Of a DNA stretch of 64,000 nucleotides, positions 61,670 to 64,000 are shown in pieces; within the stretch, counting starts at the first letter, position 1; every line of letters starts with the position of its first letter. Position numbers and translations under genes: made by a program. Below the pieces are notes generated by a model. The model did no database searches, had not been told where the DNA came from, and saw only the letters and a program-made list of their open reading frames with translations. Source of the stretch: Saccopteryx bilineata (taxonomy: Eukaryota > Chordata > Mammalia > Chiroptera > Emballonuridae); contig NC_089491.1 in the NCBI RefSeq assembly GCF_036850765.1, forward strand, positions 185,049,520 to 185,113,519, written 5' to 3'.

Positions 61670-62430
61670 CCATTCAAAAGAACAAAATAATTCTCCAGAA
61701 ACCAACCCAAAAGAAATGCAGTTCTTGAATTTACTAAACAAAGACGTTTAAACAATTTTCTCAAGTATGCTCAATGAGATAAAAGAAAAACACAGACAGC
61801 TAAACAAATTCAGAAAAATGTGAGACTACTAACAAAAAGATAAAATTATAAAAAAGGACCAAACAAATTATAGAACTTAATAAAACAATAACTGCACTGA
61901 AAATTTCACTAGAGGGATTCAACAATGGATTCAAACTGGCATGAAAAAATCAGAACACTTGAAAGTAGGTCCTCTGAAATTACTGAGTCTTAAAAACAGA
62001 AAGACAAAAGAATAAAGAAAAAGAAGGGAGCCTACGGGACTTATGAGAAACCATAAAACAGATCAACATATGCAATATAAGAGTCCAAAAAGACAGAGAG
62101 AAAAAGAAAGGGATAGAGAATTTGTTTGAGGAAAAAATAGTAAAAACATCCCAAATATTAAGAAAAACATGGATAAATACATACAAATAGAGGTTTTGTG
62201 CACAACTGAAGTTGTTACTAGTTTAAAATAGATTGTATTGGATTTAGCATATTTTATGTATTCCCCATGGTAACCACAATGAAAATATCTATAAAATATA
62301 CTCAGTAGCCAGGGGCAGGGATGAAATGAGCAGGAAATGAGAAGGAAATCAAAACATGTCACTACCAAAAAGTTAAATAGACACTACATCAAACTAAAAT
62401 GTTTTTGTTCAGCAAAGAAAACCATCAACA
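61670..62430 (+). repeat. Degraded L1M/HAL1-like LINE, ORF1 to spacer region
   Basis: CTGCACTGAAAATTTCACTA with GAGGGATTCAACAATGGATT, ACTTGAAAGTAGGTCCTCTG and GAAGTTGTTACTAGTTTAAA are recognisable old L1M/HAL1 segments. No open frame of useful length. Confidence 0.7.
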
Positions 62431-62443
62431 AAATGAAAAGACA

Positions 62444-62568
62444 GCCTGACCTGTGGTGGTGCAGCGGATAAAGCTTCGACCTGGAAATGCTGAGGTCGCC
62501 GGTTCGAAACCCTGGGCTTGCCTGGTCAAGGCACATATGGGAGTTGATGCTTCCAGCTCCTCCCCCCT

Positions 62569-62601
<33 letters not shown>

Positions 62602-62635
62602 TCTCTAAAATGAATAAATAAATAAAGTTAAAAAA
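62444..62635 (+). repeat. tRNA-derived SINE, layout B (Ves-like)
   Basis: GCCTGACCTGTGGTGGTGCA head, CCGGTTCGAAACCCTGGG B-box, (TC)n then (AAAT)n tail. The duplication AAATGAAAAGACA lies at 62431-62443 and 62636-62648. It interrupts an L1 ORF2 fragment. Confidence 0.95.
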
Positions 62636-62648
62636 AAATGAAAAGACA

Positions 62649-63327
62649 ACCCACTGAATGGAAGTTCATATTGGTCAATACATCTGATAAGAGCTTATAT
62701 CTAAAATTTTATCAGGAATTTATAAAACTCAACATCAAAGGAAACAATCAAGTCAGTGGCACAATGGACAGAATGTTGACCTGGGATGATGAAGACTCAG
62801 GTTCGAAAGCCTGAGGTTGCAGGCTTGAGTGCAGGATCATCAGGACTGAGTTTGGGGTCACCAGCCTGAGCGTGGGATCACAAAAATGACCCCATAGTCT
62901 CTAGTTTGAGCTCAAAGGTCGCTGGCTTGAGAACAAGGTCACTGGCTTGAGCAAAGGGTAACTGGCTCAGCTGGAGCTCTCTGGTCAAGGTACATATGAG
63001 AAAGCAATCAATGAACAACTAAAGTGCTGCAAGTTGATGCTTCTCATCTCCTTCCCTTCCTATCTGTCTGTCTCTCTCTCTCCCCTACCTCACCTCTCTA
63101 AAATGAATAAAATAAAATAAAAAACACAACAGAATCCAACTATATGCTATGCACAAGAGACTTATTAGATATAAGAATTTAAGGATAGAAATAGGCTCAA
63201 AGTAAAAGCACAGAAAAAGGTATTACATCAAAATAGTTACCAAAACAGAGAGCAGATGTGGCTATACTAATATCAGACAAAATAAACCTTAAGTCAAAAA
63301 GGTGTAAAAAGAAACAAAGAGGATTCA
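62649..63327 (+). repeat. L1 ORF2 fragments around an old layout A SINE
   Basis: 62649-62745 continues an L1 ORF2 3' fragment (CTGATAAGAGCTTATATCTA). 62747-63123 is an old layout A SINE with extra GGTCGCTGGCTTGAG-type modules and a CT-rich, A-rich end. 63128-63327 resembles a different, internal part of L1 ORF2 (CCAACTATATGCTATGCACA, GGCTATACTAATATCAGACA). The LINE order is scrambled, so at least two LINE pieces are present. Confidence 0.75.
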
Positions 63328-64000
63328 AAGATGGCAATGGAGTAGGCAGACATTCCAACTGCCACTTCCCAGGACCAAATTGGATTACAACTTAATTTAA
63401 GAACAATCATCTTGAAAAACCAACTTTGTAAAGTAAAGTAAGAGGACTCTTTAACCAAGAATCACTGAAGAAGCTACACCAAGACCGGTAGGAAGAGCAG
63501 AAACATGGAAAGGGTTGCCTCACTCCCAGAAGTGAGCAACAGCTGAGGGTCCAGAGGGACTCTCACTATGGGGAGGGTTTCCCTGAGAGGTGTGGATCCT
63601 CAGCCCCAGGCCTGGAGCCCCAGCCTAGAGCCCCAGAACCTAGAAGAAGTACCCACACAGCATTTAGCTATAAAAAGAGCTGGGTTTCTGTCTACAAGAA
63701 AGAGATGGAACTCTCAGAGAATCAGGTTCCATCTTAAAGGGGCCTGCATAGAAAATCTTGTTCACAGCCACTTACCCAGGGCTTTGGTGAAGGGAGAGCT
63801 GAGAGGATGAGAATTGCATGAGGTAAGTATAAAGTTGGAGGCCCAGGGAGAGACACTGTGGGGGAACGCCACCAGAACCCCTGTGCTCAATCATTATCCA
63901 GTACTGCAGTTGCCATTTTTCTTGGGTGAAGCAGTCCCCTCTGCGTGGCACCAGACTGAGTAAAAATAACTGTTCCCCCTACGGGAGTCTCTTCTGCTCC
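63328..64000 (+). repeat. L1 5'UTR, running off the window
   Basis: GATGGCAATGGAGTAGGCAG at the start, then AACCAAGAATCACTGAAGAA, GAGGGTCCAGAGGGACTCTC and CAGACTGAGTAAAAATAACT, resemble the GC-richer promoter region of a full-length mammalian L1. No ORF1 is reached before 64000. If the element continues intact it could be a full-length L1. Confidence 0.6.

Larger units (their letters stand above)
20341..64000. other. 5' flank of FRY; no second host gene seen
   Basis: Apart from the repeats listed, the segments here look non-coding: 20584-21290, 21961-22650, 24123-25820, 26110-26540, 26680-27150, 27281-29860, 33410-34650, 35340-35640, 36252-37180, 38905-39750, 40149-40690, 41210-41600, 42354-43120, 43262-43860, 43980-45390, 45589-46580, 47230-47560, 47780-48060, 48681-49560, 50450-51510, 52190-52950, 53490-55130, 56300-56740, 57270-57670 and 58727-59190. 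They contain no recognisable exon series, tRNA gene, processed pseudogene or CpG island. Open frames are short, lack family motifs and mostly fall in repeats. Confidence 0.6.

Overview
The window is vertebrate nuclear DNA, almost certainly from a placental mammal and most likely a bat. It is AT-rich, non-coding for the most part, and full of tRNA-derived SINEs of three layouts that resemble chiropteran Ves-type elements. It also holds L1 and L2 LINEs, MIRs, MaLR-like LTRs, Tigger/mariner MITEs and several hAT DNA transposons. Recent hAT activity is a known feature of some bat lineages. The bat call and the SINE family names rest on recognition only; no database was searched.

Only one host coding segment is supported. 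It is the first coding exon of FRY (furry homolog) on the minus strand at 19480-19549. It encodes 23 residues beginning [12 protein letters not shown] and ends at a consensus splice donor. The start lies in a strong Kozak context with an in-frame stop eight codons upstream, and sits at the edge of a CpG island (about 19540-20340) with a long CG-alternating tract. Positions 1-19479 are therefore FRY intron 1. Positions from about 20340 to 64000 are the 5' flank of FRY, with no second protein-coding gene that I can see. In human, the neighbour on that side is RXFP2.

Layout. 1-19479: intron with MIR/L2 relics, three L1 or SINE insertions with clear target-site duplications, and a 212-bp hAT MITE. 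19480-20340: FRY exon and promoter. 21600-27300: SINEs, a Tigger element carrying two SINEs at one site, and a mariner MITE. 29876-32655: a 2.78-kb hAT transposon with TIRs, an 8-bp target duplication and a broken BED-finger transposase. 32750-33405: an older hAT split by a SINE. 34600-42350: L1 fragments, L2 relics and two GC-rich SINEs. 43000-54000: mostly unique sequence with MIR/L2 relics, a Ves SINE with a second SINE in its tail, and two further minus-strand SINEs. 55139-58713: two LTRs of one family in opposite orientation, one inside a SINE and one abutting a hAT MITE. 59200-63327: a degraded L1/HAL1-like block hit by SINEs and by an internally deleted relative of the 29876 hAT. 63328-64000: the 5' end of another L1, running off the window.

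The observations most worth a second look are the following. GC-rich SINEs repeatedly carry a near-consensus CTCF core. An autonomous-type hAT and its own deletion derivative occur in the same window. An inverted LTR pair lies upstream of FRY. One unassigned repeat occurs twice.
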